A stretch of DNA of 64,000 bases, from NCBI RefSeq assembly GCF_023073715.1, contig NZ_JADPKA010000001.1, forward strand, positions 1 through 64,000. The letters run 5' to 3'. This document shows, in pieces, positions 9,465 through 17,511 of this stretch. The notes beneath the pieces are model-generated. The model saw only the letters and a program-made list of their open reading frames with translations, was not told where the DNA came from and made no database searches. Made by a program: the position numbers and the translations under genes. Each line of letters opens with the position of its first letter. The stretch's first letter is position 1. The DNA comes from Bradyrhizobium sp. 164. Lineage in GTDB: Bacteria > Pseudomonadota > Alphaproteobacteria > Rhizobiales > Xanthobacteraceae.

Positions 9465-10634
9465 TCAGATAGCCAGCACTGTCTCAACCAGATTCACCCA
9501 ATAGCCGATGCCATATGGCAACGCTTCATCGTTGAAGTCATATGCCGGGTTGTGCACACCGGCAGTCGGCCCATTTCCAATGAAAATCATAGCGCCCGGC
9601 CGCGCCTCCAGCATGTAGGCGAAGTCCTCGGCCCCCATACGCGGTTTGATGTTCTCGTCCACAGAAGCGGCCCCGACCAGACTGCGTGCCGCCCTGATCG
9701 CCAGATTGGTCTCCTCGGTGTGGTTGAAGGTCACCGGAACCGATCGACGGTATTTGAACTCGATATCCGCGCCAAATCCGCGCGCGATGCCCTGGGCTGC
9801 CGCCATGATCTGGTGTTCGGCAAAGTCTCGCAGCTCCGGAACATGAGTTCTGACGGTGCCGGCCATTTCGACTTGATCGGCAATGACGTTGTAGGCGTTG
9901 GCGGCATTCAATTTGGTCACTGAGATGACCAGCGAGTTGATCGGATTCGTGTTGCGTGAGACCAACGTTTGCAAGCCGACGATGATCTGTGCGGCAATCA
10001 CGACTGGATCGATGGTCTCATGCGGCTTGGCCGCATGGCCGCCCCGACCCTTCACGACAATGTCAAAATCGTCTTGCGAGGCCATGATCGGTCCATCGCA
10101 AATGCTGAACTTGCCGATTTCGGTGCCCGGCGCGTTGTGCATCCCAAAGACTTTGGAGATGCTGAAACGGCCCATGATTCCTTCCAGGAGCATCTTCAGG
10201 CCGCCGGAGGGAAGTTCCACTTCTTCTGCCGGCTGAAAAATCAAGGCCACGCAGCCTTTGAAATTGCGCGTCCTGGCAAGATATTTCGCCGCCCCCAGCA
10301 ACATGGCCGTATGACCATCATGCCCGCATGCGTGCATTTTACCAGGCACCTTCGAGGACCACGGCTTGTTTGAGGCCTCGAGGATCGGCAGCGCATCCAT
10401 GTCGGCCCTCAACCCAATGGTGGGACCGTCTCCACCCTTCCCTTGAATCAATGCAACGATGCCGGTTTCAGCTATCCCCGTTTCGATGTGATTGATACCG
10501 AACGAGGCGAGCTTCTCGGCCACGAACCTCGCCGTATTGTGCACCTGAAAGTCGAGCTCGGGATTTTCGTGAAGATAGCGGCGCCACGAGGTTACCTCTC
10601 CCTGCAAATCACGAAACTGATCAACACTATGCAT
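9465..10634 (-). CDS. M20D amidohydrolase (hippurate / N-acyl-amino-acid hydrolase type)
   Basis: A 389-residue cytoplasmic metallo-amidohydrolase of the M20D group, which cleaves N-acyl or N-aroyl amino acids such as hippurate or auxin conjugates. Metal-site residues are visible: C103 and H105 in HACGHDGH, E137-E138 in QPAEE, H166 in GMHN, and the C-terminal GVHNPAYDFND. D78 lies in the conserved GLRADMDALP. ATG 10634 follows an AAGG-like ribosome site. It is the last gene of a leftward set after the M24 peptidase and DTD2-like genes, but a 389-base gap precedes it, so it may have its own promoter. The acyl substrate is unknown; in this context a D- or glycine conjugate is conceivable. Confidence 0.9.
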   Translation of the reverse strand: MHSVDQFRDLQGEVTSWRRYLHENPELDFQVHNTARFVAEKLASFGINHIETGIAETGIVALIQGKGGDGPTIGLRADMDALPILEASNKPWSSKVPGKMHACGHDGHTAMLLGAAKYLARTRNFKGCVALIFQPAEEVELPSGGLKMLLEGIMGRFSISKVFGMHNAPGTEIGKFSICDGPIMASQDDFDIVVKGRGGHAAKPHETIDPVVIAAQIIVGLQTLVSRNTNPINSLVISVTKLNAANAYNVIADQVEMAGTVRTHVPELRDFAEHQIMAAAQGIARGFGADIEFKYRRSVPVTFNHTEETNLAIRAARSLVGAASVDENIKPRMGAEDFAYMLEARPGAMIFIGNGPTAGVHNPAYDFNDEALPYGIGYWVNLVETVLAI

Positions 10635-11023
10635 GTCAGACCTTAAAATCCAAATCCATTATCGACACAGCGCCGCTCGAGCGTGCGGCGGAGTTCGGTG
10701 CGCACGCGTGAAGCGGCCCGGCGCAATTTTTGCTGCTGTCGCTCGCATTCTGACCTTTTCGCAATGGAGTACGCCATAAGCAAAATGTAGAGACGTCATG
10801 GCAGGAGCGCCGCATCTATTTGGCACAGACCGTGTCGGCTTCTGCACTCTACTCGTGAACTCCAATTGCCACAGTCTCGTAGACCGGCTCGCTGATATAC
10901 CACACTTTCGTGCCGCCATTGAGACGCAGGCCTAAAACGCCAATGAGACATCATGGCCGCTTCAGGCTTACGGCGAGAGCTCGGCATGCCCTTCCTTTCT
11001 GCTACGTTCCATCTTCTTATTTG
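10635..11023. other. Intergenic region, nothing identified
   Basis: This 389-base gap lies between two leftward genes. A TGGCAC at about 10830 is not followed by a -12 GC at the right distance. No RNA motif or gene was recognised. Confidence 0.5.
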
Positions 11024-12247
11024 TTATATGGCCACCACTGGCATTTTTCGCGGAGCACGAGAAGTGAGCAACTGCGAGCCAGTTTCGGTTACGACAACCA
11101 CCTCTTCATGCAGCATCAGCTTCGGTAATCCGTCGAAATATGAGGGGTATGAGGTGCTCGGTTCAATATTAATGATCATGCCTGGCTTTAGTATTGTCTT
11201 GTCGTCCGGTTGGACCGACGGTAACTCCGGCATCCATAAGCCCATGGAGTGTCCCATTCGGCCAATGTTGGTGGCTTTACCGCGATTGTTTGAGCCATTT
11301 AGTACGGCTGACATTGCGCTCCAGACATCACAGATCGGAATGCCAGGCTTAGCGGCGGCAATTCCCGCTTCGGTGGCATCCCAAACAACCTGATACGCAT
11401 CCTGCGTGTGCGGATCAGGCGCACCGAAAGCAAAGTGTCGATCGAAATCGCTCCAATAAAAGTCGAACAGGCAGCCGGCATCAATAAACAGCACGTCTCC
11501 ATCCGACAGAATTTTGTCGGTCGGAACACCGTAAGGACGCGTATATCCCCCGCGGCCAGAAACACCCACTATCTTGCTTGTCTTCTCGACACCGCGACTG
11601 AAACATTCGAATTCGAACTGGCGACATGCCTCGCGTTCGGTCATTCCAAGGCGCAGCTTTGTTGCCAGCCCTTCAAATGCGTCCGACACAAGGCCGCATA
11701 CGGTTCGAATTCTGCCGACTTCAAGCGGAGACTTGACCATTCGCAGGGGCGTGAAAATCGGATCCGATGCGTCGACGAACGTTCGAGGCTTGATCGCATC
11801 CGCAGCACGCAAGAAATCTCCTGCGGGGAAGCCAAGCCTACTCTCCGCACCAAGCTCTACGCCGATTTTGGCGTCCTCTGGCAGTAGCTCACGCAACACT
11901 CCGGCAAGCGCGGACACACCCTCATCTTTCGGATTTGGGCTAGGCCAACTCCGGCAATTTTTTACCCAGGTTGTGTCTTTATAAAACTGGTCGATTCCCT
12001 CTGGGACGACTGCAACGGGGTTACCTGACGAAAGAATGAGAAGAAATCGCGGCCGGGTTGTCTGCTGCGGTGTGGTGCTAGGCTCACCAATGAAATATCG
12101 CAGATTGTGTTCGCACGTCGCTAGAACCGCGTCAATGGCATGCTCCTTCATCAAACGCCGCGCACGCTCGACCCGGCCTTCGTATTCGATCCGGGGAAAC
12201 GGATCATACTGAATGGTCCTAATCGAACCCATCCCCACATCGTTCAT
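11024..12247 (-). CDS. M24 (creatinase/Xaa-Pro peptidase) family metallohydrolase
   Basis: A 407-residue pita-bread protein. After an N-terminal creatinase-like domain, the C-terminal half shows the five M24 metal ligands: D256 (FIDAG), D267 (SDFDR), H333 (GRMGHSMG), E362 (NIEPS) and E381 (MLHEEVV). Family members cleave Xaa-Pro peptides, creatine or ectoine-derived amides. ATG 12247 is preferred because GGAGA lies eight bases upstream; a GTG in frame at 12268 is less likely. It starts 76 bases after the DTD2-like gene (55 if the GTG is used), so the two are probably one transcript. The substrate cannot be told from sequence. Confidence 0.88.
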   Translation of the reverse strand: MNDVGMGSIRTIQYDPFPRIEYEGRVERARRLMKEHAIDAVLATCEHNLRYFIGEPSTTPQQTTRPRFLLILSSGNPVAVVPEGIDQFYKDTTWVKNCRSWPSPNPKDEGVSALAGVLRELLPEDAKIGVELGAESRLGFPAGDFLRAADAIKPRTFVDASDPIFTPLRMVKSPLEVGRIRTVCGLVSDAFEGLATKLRLGMTEREACRQFEFECFSRGVEKTSKIVGVSGRGGYTRPYGVPTDKILSDGDVLFIDAGCLFDFYWSDFDRHFAFGAPDPHTQDAYQVVWDATEAGIAAAKPGIPICDVWSAMSAVLNGSNNRGKATNIGRMGHSMGLWMPELPSVQPDDKTILKPGMIINIEPSTSYPSYFDGLPKLMLHEEVVVVTETGSQLLTSRAPRKMPVVAI

Positions 12248-12323
12248 CGCTCTTCTCCAGAGAAACACAAGACGACCGACAGTTTAGATGCCGGTTCGAC
12301 AGCAGATGGCTGCCTTCGCGCGC

Positions 12324-13259
12324 TCATTCGACAATATCCTTCGGAAGAGCCGCGCGCAGTTTTTTATGCGAAAGCATCGGAACACCGAGTTCCTCTGCGA
12401 GCAGGCGAGCAACTCCCTTGAAAGGCGCTTTTAGCTTGTCGTGGTACACGATGCTCTGGATTCCGCCTACAATCGAATGCACGCAAGCTCTTAGATCGAC
12501 CAAACGACTTTCCTGGTCATAGCCATCCGACACTAGCCAGTGGTTTGGTAGGACGTGACTTGCCGCGATCGGGGGTCGATCGCGCGACTGCAATACCGCG
12601 TTCGTGAAGCTCGGCTCGAAATGAACGCCTCCGACGCAGAGCACGGAGTGTACCGGCTCCTCAATGCGATCGAAAATTTGCAGTAGCGATCGCGCCAGCA
12701 CTCGAGCCGCAACAGGATTTGCCCAATCTTCGGGCGAGCTCCCGATCTCGACATCGACAGCCGACGGTCGCAGGTCAGCGAGACGGGTACCAGCATCACC
12801 AGCCTTGACGCCCGACCAATGAGTCGCTTCCAGGTAAGTGCGAAAGGAGTCAAGACCGGAAGTGACCCGCTCGGTTTCGATCCCTAGAAGAAGCCCCCGC
12901 GTAATCCTGGGGTCGACCGCGCTGAACGTCCCCGTGCCCAGATCGCCGGTCGTTTGAACCGAGAAGATCGCGTTTGGCGCATTGGCGCCCTCGTGCCAAT
13001 TCACGATGCCAATAACGCAAGCATCACCGAAGCGTTCATTCAAGATTGGCGCGTACCGCGCATAGTCGTTACTTACGACCTCGTTCGTGGCCACGATCGA
13101 AATTCTGGCGTCATGCAAGCCAGCGACTTCGAGGACGGAGTGCCCATCGACTTCGAAACGTGGAACAAGAGCGCATTCCGCCTTGAGAGCATCCAGAACG
13201 TGCCCCGCGACCGGGTCCCTTTCCCGATCGACGCAGAACACAAAGACGGCATGTCTCAT
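12324..13259 (-). CDS. DTD2-type (archaeal/plant) D-aminoacyl-tRNA deacylase homologue
   Basis: A 311-residue protein whose landmarks match the DtdA/DTD2/GEK1 family, known mainly from archaea and plants. They are NWHEGANAPNAIFSVQTTGD (88-107), YLEATHW (142-148) followed by VEIGSSPEDW (170-179), VGGVHFEP (209-216) and HVLPNHW (235-241), with a C-terminal LAEELG. The family hydrolyses D-aminoacyl-tRNAs, including aldehyde-modified ones, so that D-amino acids do not enter proteins. A GGAGG site precedes ATG 13259 by seven bases. It is first in a leftward operon with the M24 and perhaps M20 genes, next to a DadA-like enzyme and a D-type aminotransferase. Alternative roles as a general amidase or metal hydrolase cannot be excluded. 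The family call rests on remembered motifs, not an alignment. Confidence 0.78.
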   Translation of the reverse strand: MRHAVFVFCVDRERDPVAGHVLDALKAECALVPRFEVDGHSVLEVAGLHDARISIVATNEVVSNDYARYAPILNERFGDACVIGIVNWHEGANAPNAIFSVQTTGDLGTGTFSAVDPRITRGLLLGIETERVTSGLDSFRTYLEATHWSGVKAGDAGTRLADLRPSAVDVEIGSSPEDWANPVAARVLARSLLQIFDRIEEPVHSVLCVGGVHFEPSFTNAVLQSRDRPPIAASHVLPNHWLVSDGYDQESRLVDLRACVHSIVGGIQSIVYHDKLKAPFKGVARLLAEELGVPMLSHKKLRAALPKDIVE

Positions 13260-14010
13260 CGAGGTCCTCCGCCGAGTTCAAAGCAGATCGAGAGCACAGG
13301 ACGTATCTTCAACTTGGCGCCATCGTCTTTTCGACTTTCTCGGAAAACACTCTGCTCTTTGAACCGAATTCCGCGTTTGCATGGCGAGAGCGGGCGCGCG
13401 GGAGGCGATTGAGTCAAGGCCGAATAGCATCAAATGGACGCCACTCGCGAACTGTGTCCTGTTATGGGCTGGCCTGTTTGGCGGAGCAGCGAGCGAAAAT
13501 CGCGCGAATTGAAAATCGCGACAGCGGATCGCCGGACCAGCAGCAGCGAACTTAACCTGCCTGAGCGACGAACAAGAGCGAATCCTGCCCCCATACACCA
13601 GAGACGTCGAGGCAAGTGGGGTGTAGAGCCCGTCATTGAGCAGAGCGACCGCCTCAGGCGTGCAGGCTTCCATTTTGGCTCGACTAAAGAGATGCATGAA
13701 AGGCACAGCTTCGTAGGGTCCAACACCACCGAATATTTATTAGAGCGTCGCCACGCAAATATTATGCGTTCTTTTGAGGACCCCGCAGTATTTCTGCGCT
13801 TGCCGCCGATACTCGCTTGAAACCACTGGGACATTCGGCAAATGCAATCATCAGAAGCGAGTGCAGCATAGTATTGGGCGAAAGACCACCTGCTAATCTG
13901 GGTGGGAAAACATCTCGTCGTCGCTTATGCCGCCATTTTTGAGGTCTGGCGATTCATCACGGCTTGACAGGTAGTGAGTACGTCTGAGAGTGTTATCGTG
14001 TCTGATGATG
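13260..14010. other. Divergent intergenic region upstream of the riboswitch
   Basis: About 750 bases separate the leftward DTD2-like gene from the rightward riboswitch. No conserved frame is visible. A TTGACA at 13964-13969 could be a -35 element for the riboswitch transcript, but no matching -10 lies 16-18 bases further on. Confidence 0.4.
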
Positions 14011-14196
14011 GTGTGCGGGAGAGCGCGATAAGCCTGCAAAGGCGTATCACCGCCGACGGAGCAACTCCCCAAGGAAACTCTCAGGCCCAGGACCGCACAC
14101 CGAGGACGATCTGGAGAGAGGTGCCGGTCAGCACCCACCGAAGGGGACCGTGATCCACGAGGATTGCGGACAAAGCTCTCAGGTGCACGGACAGAT
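14011..14196 (+). promoter_or_regulatory. Tandem glycine riboswitch
   Basis: Two glycine aptamers lie head to tail. Aptamer 1 (14011-14100) has a perfect P1 (GTGTGCGG with CCGCACAC) enclosing GGGAGAG, CGCCGACGGAGCAA and AACTCTCAGGC. Aptamer 2 (14109-14196) has P1 ATCTG/CAGAT enclosing GGAGAG, CACCGAAGGGG and GCTCTCAGG...GGACAG. The linker is eight bases. This is the classical cooperative architecture, which normally sits before glycine-cleavage (gcv) genes and switches them on with glycine. Here the next gene on the same strand is the DadA-like oxidoreductase, whose ATG (14260) lies 63 bases downstream behind GGAG at 14250-14253. Control of translation initiation is likely, since no U-tract terminator follows. 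Confidence 0.93.
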
Positions 14197-14259
14197 TTGG
14201 GGACGGAGACGTGGCGAAAGCCATTTCACCGTTCATTTAATCCTGTCTTGGAGCACACG

Positions 14260-15507
14260 ATGAGCACGATCATCATAATCGGGTCCGGTATTACCGGAGT
14301 TACAACTGCCTATGCCCTGGCCCGCCGCGGCTATTCGGTTACAGTCTTTGATCGCCAGCGCTATCCGGCGATGGACACTTCGTTTGCGAACGGCGGCCAA
14401 TTATCGGCAAGCAATGCCGAGGTCTGGAATAACGTCGCAACGATCGTAAAAGGGTTGAAGTGGATGCTGCGCAAAGACGCACCATTGTTGCTGAACCCAA
14501 GCCCCAGTTTTCACAAATATAGTTGGCTGGCAGAGTTCGTAAGCCAGATTCGAAACTACCGCCACAACACGATCGAAACGACGAAGCTGGCGATAGCCGC
14601 TCGCAGGCATCTTTTTGAGCTAGCAGATCGGGAGAGCATCGATTTCGACTTGGAGCGGCGAGGCATTTTACACGTTTATTCGAGCAAGCCCGACTTCGAT
14701 GCGGCCTCTCGCGTGAATCAGTTGCTGCTCAAGGGCGGATTGGATCGCCGTCCCGTGACGCCCTCTGAAATGCTTACAATAGAGCCAGCTCTGCGCGATC
14801 AGTATTATGGTGGCTTCTTTACCCCGTCTGACGCAACCGGCGACATTCACAAGTTCACGCGCGGCCTCGCTGCGGCTTGCGAGCGAGGGGGCGTACGCTT
14901 CGTCTTTGAGGCAGAGATCTGCGGCATGCGGTCCGACCGAGACGGTGTGGTCGTACACTGGAAACGAGGTTCGCTGAAGGAAGAAATCAATGCCGAACGC
15001 GCAGTGGTCTGCGCTGGAGTCGGCAGCCGCCGCATTGCTTCAATGCTGGGGGACAACATAAACATTTATCCCGTCAAGGGGTACTCCATCACGGTAGAGC
15101 TGCGAGACGAAACGAGCCAAAAGGCTGCGCCTCGTGTCAGCCTGCTCGACGAGGCTACCAAAATCGTGACCAGCCGGTTAGGAGAAGATCGGTTCCGGGT
15201 CGCGGGGACCGCCGAGTTTAATGGCGAAAACCGCGACATCCGCTGGGACCGAATTAGGCCCCTGGTACGCTGGGTAGAGCGATCGTTTCCGGATGTGTGC
15301 ACCGCGCAGGTGGTGCCATGGGCGGGCTTGCGTCCTATGACACCTAGCATGATGCCGAGGGTTGGCCGAGGCAAACGCGCGAATGTGTTCTACAACACCG
15401 GCCATGGTCATCTCGGCTGGACATTATCCGCTGTTACAGCTGAAATGATCGCTGATGTCATTACGACAGACGGCAGCAACACTCGGCTGAGCGCATCCGT
15501 GCCCTGA
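14260..15507 (+). CDS. dadA: DadA-like FAD-dependent D-amino acid dehydrogenase/oxidase
   Basis: A 415-residue flavoprotein of the DAO family. It has the N-terminal dinucleotide motif IIGSGITGVTTAYALARRG, the DadA signature FANGGQLSASNAEVW, and the C-terminal FAD contact YNTGHGHLGWTLS. Such enzymes deaminate D-amino acids, or related amines such as glycine and sarcosine, to oxo acids. The frame is open from 14164, but that stretch is the riboswitch; ATG 14260 with GGAG at 14250-14253 is the true start. The glycine riboswitch implies that glycine induces the gene, so glycine or a glycine-derived compound may be substrate or signal. Confidence 0.9.
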   Translation: MSTIIIIGSGITGVTTAYALARRGYSVTVFDRQRYPAMDTSFANGGQLSASNAEVWNNVATIVKGLKWMLRKDAPLLLNPSPSFHKYSWLAEFVSQIRNYRHNTIETTKLAIAARRHLFELADRESIDFDLERRGILHVYSSKPDFDAASRVNQLLLKGGLDRRPVTPSEMLTIEPALRDQYYGGFFTPSDATGDIHKFTRGLAAACERGGVRFVFEAEICGMRSDRDGVVVHWKRGSLKEEINAERAVVCAGVGSRRIASMLGDNINIYPVKGYSITVELRDETSQKAAPRVSLLDEATKIVTSRLGEDRFRVAGTAEFNGENRDIRWDRIRPLVRWVERSFPDVCTAQVVPWAGLRPMTPSMMPRVGRGKRANVFYNTGHGHLGWTLSAVTAEMIADVITTDGSNTRLSASVP

Positions 15508-15529
15508 TCCTGTTGAGTGGGTTCTGGTC

Positions 15530-15561
15530 CATGCTCCCGCCGAAATCGGGGCGGGAGCATG
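15530..15561 (+). terminator. 12-bp perfect hairpin after dadA
   Basis: Arms 15530-15541 (CATGCTCCCGCC) and 15550-15561 pair perfectly around an 8-base loop, 23 bases after the dadA stop codon. There is no U-rich tail, so it is either a weak intrinsic terminator or a 3'-protecting stem. Confidence 0.45.
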
Positions 15562-16215
15562 TCGCTTGAAAGCGCCAAGCGGATTTTGCAGTCGCTCTCG
15601 GTGATACGACCTTCAGTGCCGGGCGACTTGCTTCCCGCAATTGATTATTCAGGTAAAACCCGTGTGAACCACTTGGCACCGTTCCTTCCGAAAGCCTTTC
15701 GTATGACTCTGTTGTTGCTACTGTTCCCGAATTGACGCCGACCAAGTGGGGTCATGAGCGATGTTCGTTGCTTAGCAGGTCGCACGCCGTACACACCGTG
15801 AAGTACCGTCGCAATTAAGGGCAGGAAGCCACCTTTGCGCGGCCCGGATCGGGCGCACCAAAGCCGTTCCGCGCCGCTCACCCGAGCGTAAAACCAACCC
15901 GATCCAACGACTCTTCGTCTCAGAAACTGAGATGCATCGCTAAGCTCAACATCTTCCCGACTCCCAAGCGCTGCGGAGCGACACCAACTGCTGTTCGCCC
16001 AGCTGACGCTCATCGTCGTGACGTCTGCGTCACGGGACGAAGGGCGTTTCGAAGCGCATTTTGAAAGCCATGCAGCATATTTCTTGTAATTGCCGTTAGA
16101 TCGACGATACTGATGTCGCAAAGATGTTTTTCGACGAGATTTCCCTGACGGAAGATGTTTTTCTGCGGAGGACGCCGCACCTTTGCAGAATATCATCTTT
16201 AGCGTGGAGCCTGTT
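15562..16215. other. No recognisable gene; second GC hairpin
   Basis: No convincing frame is visible in this gap between dadA and the Lrp-type regulator. A stem CGTGACG/CGTCACG occurs near 16017-16034. The Lrp gene promoter must lie in the last 200 bases, which are AT-richer. Confidence 0.4.
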
Positions 16216-16692
16216 ATGCGATACGACCGAATCGACGCTCGCATCCTGGAGATCGTGCAAAAGAATAACCGTCTTACATCCGAGACGATCGGCGAACTGG
16301 CCGGGCTTTCGGCTACCGCCTGTCAACGCAGGCTAAAGAGGCTTCGCTCGGACGGCATCATCGAGGCGGACGTTTCGATTGTTTCGGCCAAGGCGGTTGG
16401 AAGACCTATTCAGATGCTTGTGCTGGTGATATTGGAGCGGGAGCGCTCGGACATAATCGACAGATTCAAAAAGGCGATCAAATCATCCGTTGAAGTCGTC
16501 AATGGGTTTTACGTTACAGGCGATGCTGACTTTGTCCTATACATAACCGCACGCACCATGGACGACTATGAGCTGTTCACGCGGCGATTTTTTCGTGAAA
16601 ACCCCGATATCAAGGGGTTCAAGACCATGGTGGTCATGGATCGGGTAAAAACCGGATTTGCTATTCCAATTGAGGCTCCGTCCGAGGATTGA
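16216..16692 (+). CDS. Lrp/AsnC-family transcriptional regulator
   Basis: A 158-residue regulator. An N-terminal helix-turn-helix (RIDARILEIVQKNNRLTSET, then IGELAGLSATACQRRLKRL, residues 4-43) is followed by a RAM ligand-binding domain with VNGFYVTGDADFVL and the ARTMDDYELFTRRF segment. ATG 16216 with GGAG at 16204-16207 is preferred over the upstream start at 16183. Family members sense amino acids and often control adjacent amino-acid degradation genes. Here the likely targets are dadA and the exporter, with the leftward hydrolases also possible. Confidence 0.9.
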   Translation: MRYDRIDARILEIVQKNNRLTSETIGELAGLSATACQRRLKRLRSDGIIEADVSIVSAKAVGRPIQMLVLVILERERSDIIDRFKKAIKSSVEVVNGFYVTGDADFVLYITARTMDDYELFTRRFFRENPDIKGFKTMVVMDRVKTGFAIPIEAPSED

Positions 16693-17511
16693 AGAAAGTG
16701 TCTCACCACCAGATCCGGCTTACCTGCTCCATCACCATGTTGGGCAAGGTCTCGCGGTACCGGCTACGAAACGAGCCCAGGTCTTCGCGCATTGGTGCGC
16801 AACTTTCGACTGAGTGGCGTCCCCTCCAGGCTAGCAACACCAACTGGTCATCGGGGCGCTTCGTGGCGCGAGCGAGCTGAATGACTCTGTCGATGAACTT
16901 GCAAACGCTCACCGACGAGAGACGGCGGCTTGGCCAGCACAGCTCGATAGCGCCCTTTTTTGTCGCTCGGTGCAAGTAAAACGCTGCAAGTTTCCGGCGA
17001 TAATGTGCTCTATGCGGCTACGCGCGATGGAATTTCCAGGCAGTTTCAAAGTATGGCTCCGTCTATATGCGTTCACATCGATGCTAACCCTTACGCTGGC
17101 GAAAAATAGAACAGATCTAAGAAGATCGGCTGCGCTTCAGCTGCGGCGCCAATGACGCCGCGGCTCGCTCGGCCGAGTCTGTCGCGGGAAATCAACTTTT
17201 GGGATCAATATATGACCAAAAGGATAACACCTCTGGCTCAGTTGAGTGACATCTGGCCTTCGCTGGGGGCATTTTGCAGGGAGTGATTAGGGAATGAGCC
17301 GTGTCGTTGGAGCGCGCAGTTGCAGGCCAAGAGCAAGGTTCACTCGTCAGGATCGGCATAGGGCGAGGCTGAACTCTTGGAGTGAAGCTGACTCTTTTCA
17401 GGTTTCTCATACATCTAAGCAGCACAAATCGAATGACCGGGCCCGCCGGTTTGCCACCACCCCGTCGTCACCCTCATTCTTCGAACCATCCGGGGTAAGG
17501 CAGCAAGCTAG
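16693..17511. other. Decayed region with possible LysR C-terminal relic
   Basis: On the minus strand 16703-16975 reads KKGAIELCWPSRRLSSVSVC and then KFIDRVIQL, which resembles the last segment of a LysR-type regulator's ligand domain, but no other part of such a gene is present. The rest shows no gene. AAGG at 17497-17500 serves as the ribosome site for the exporter gene at 17512. Confidence 0.35.

Noticed and set aside
10829..10846. TGGCAC resembling a -24 element
   Set aside because: No GC at the required spacing follows, and no NifA site is nearby.
15645..16244. Leftward 199-codon frame opposite the Lrp promoter region
   Set aside because: The composition is unlike a protein, it has no recognisable motif, and it overlaps the start of the Lrp gene.
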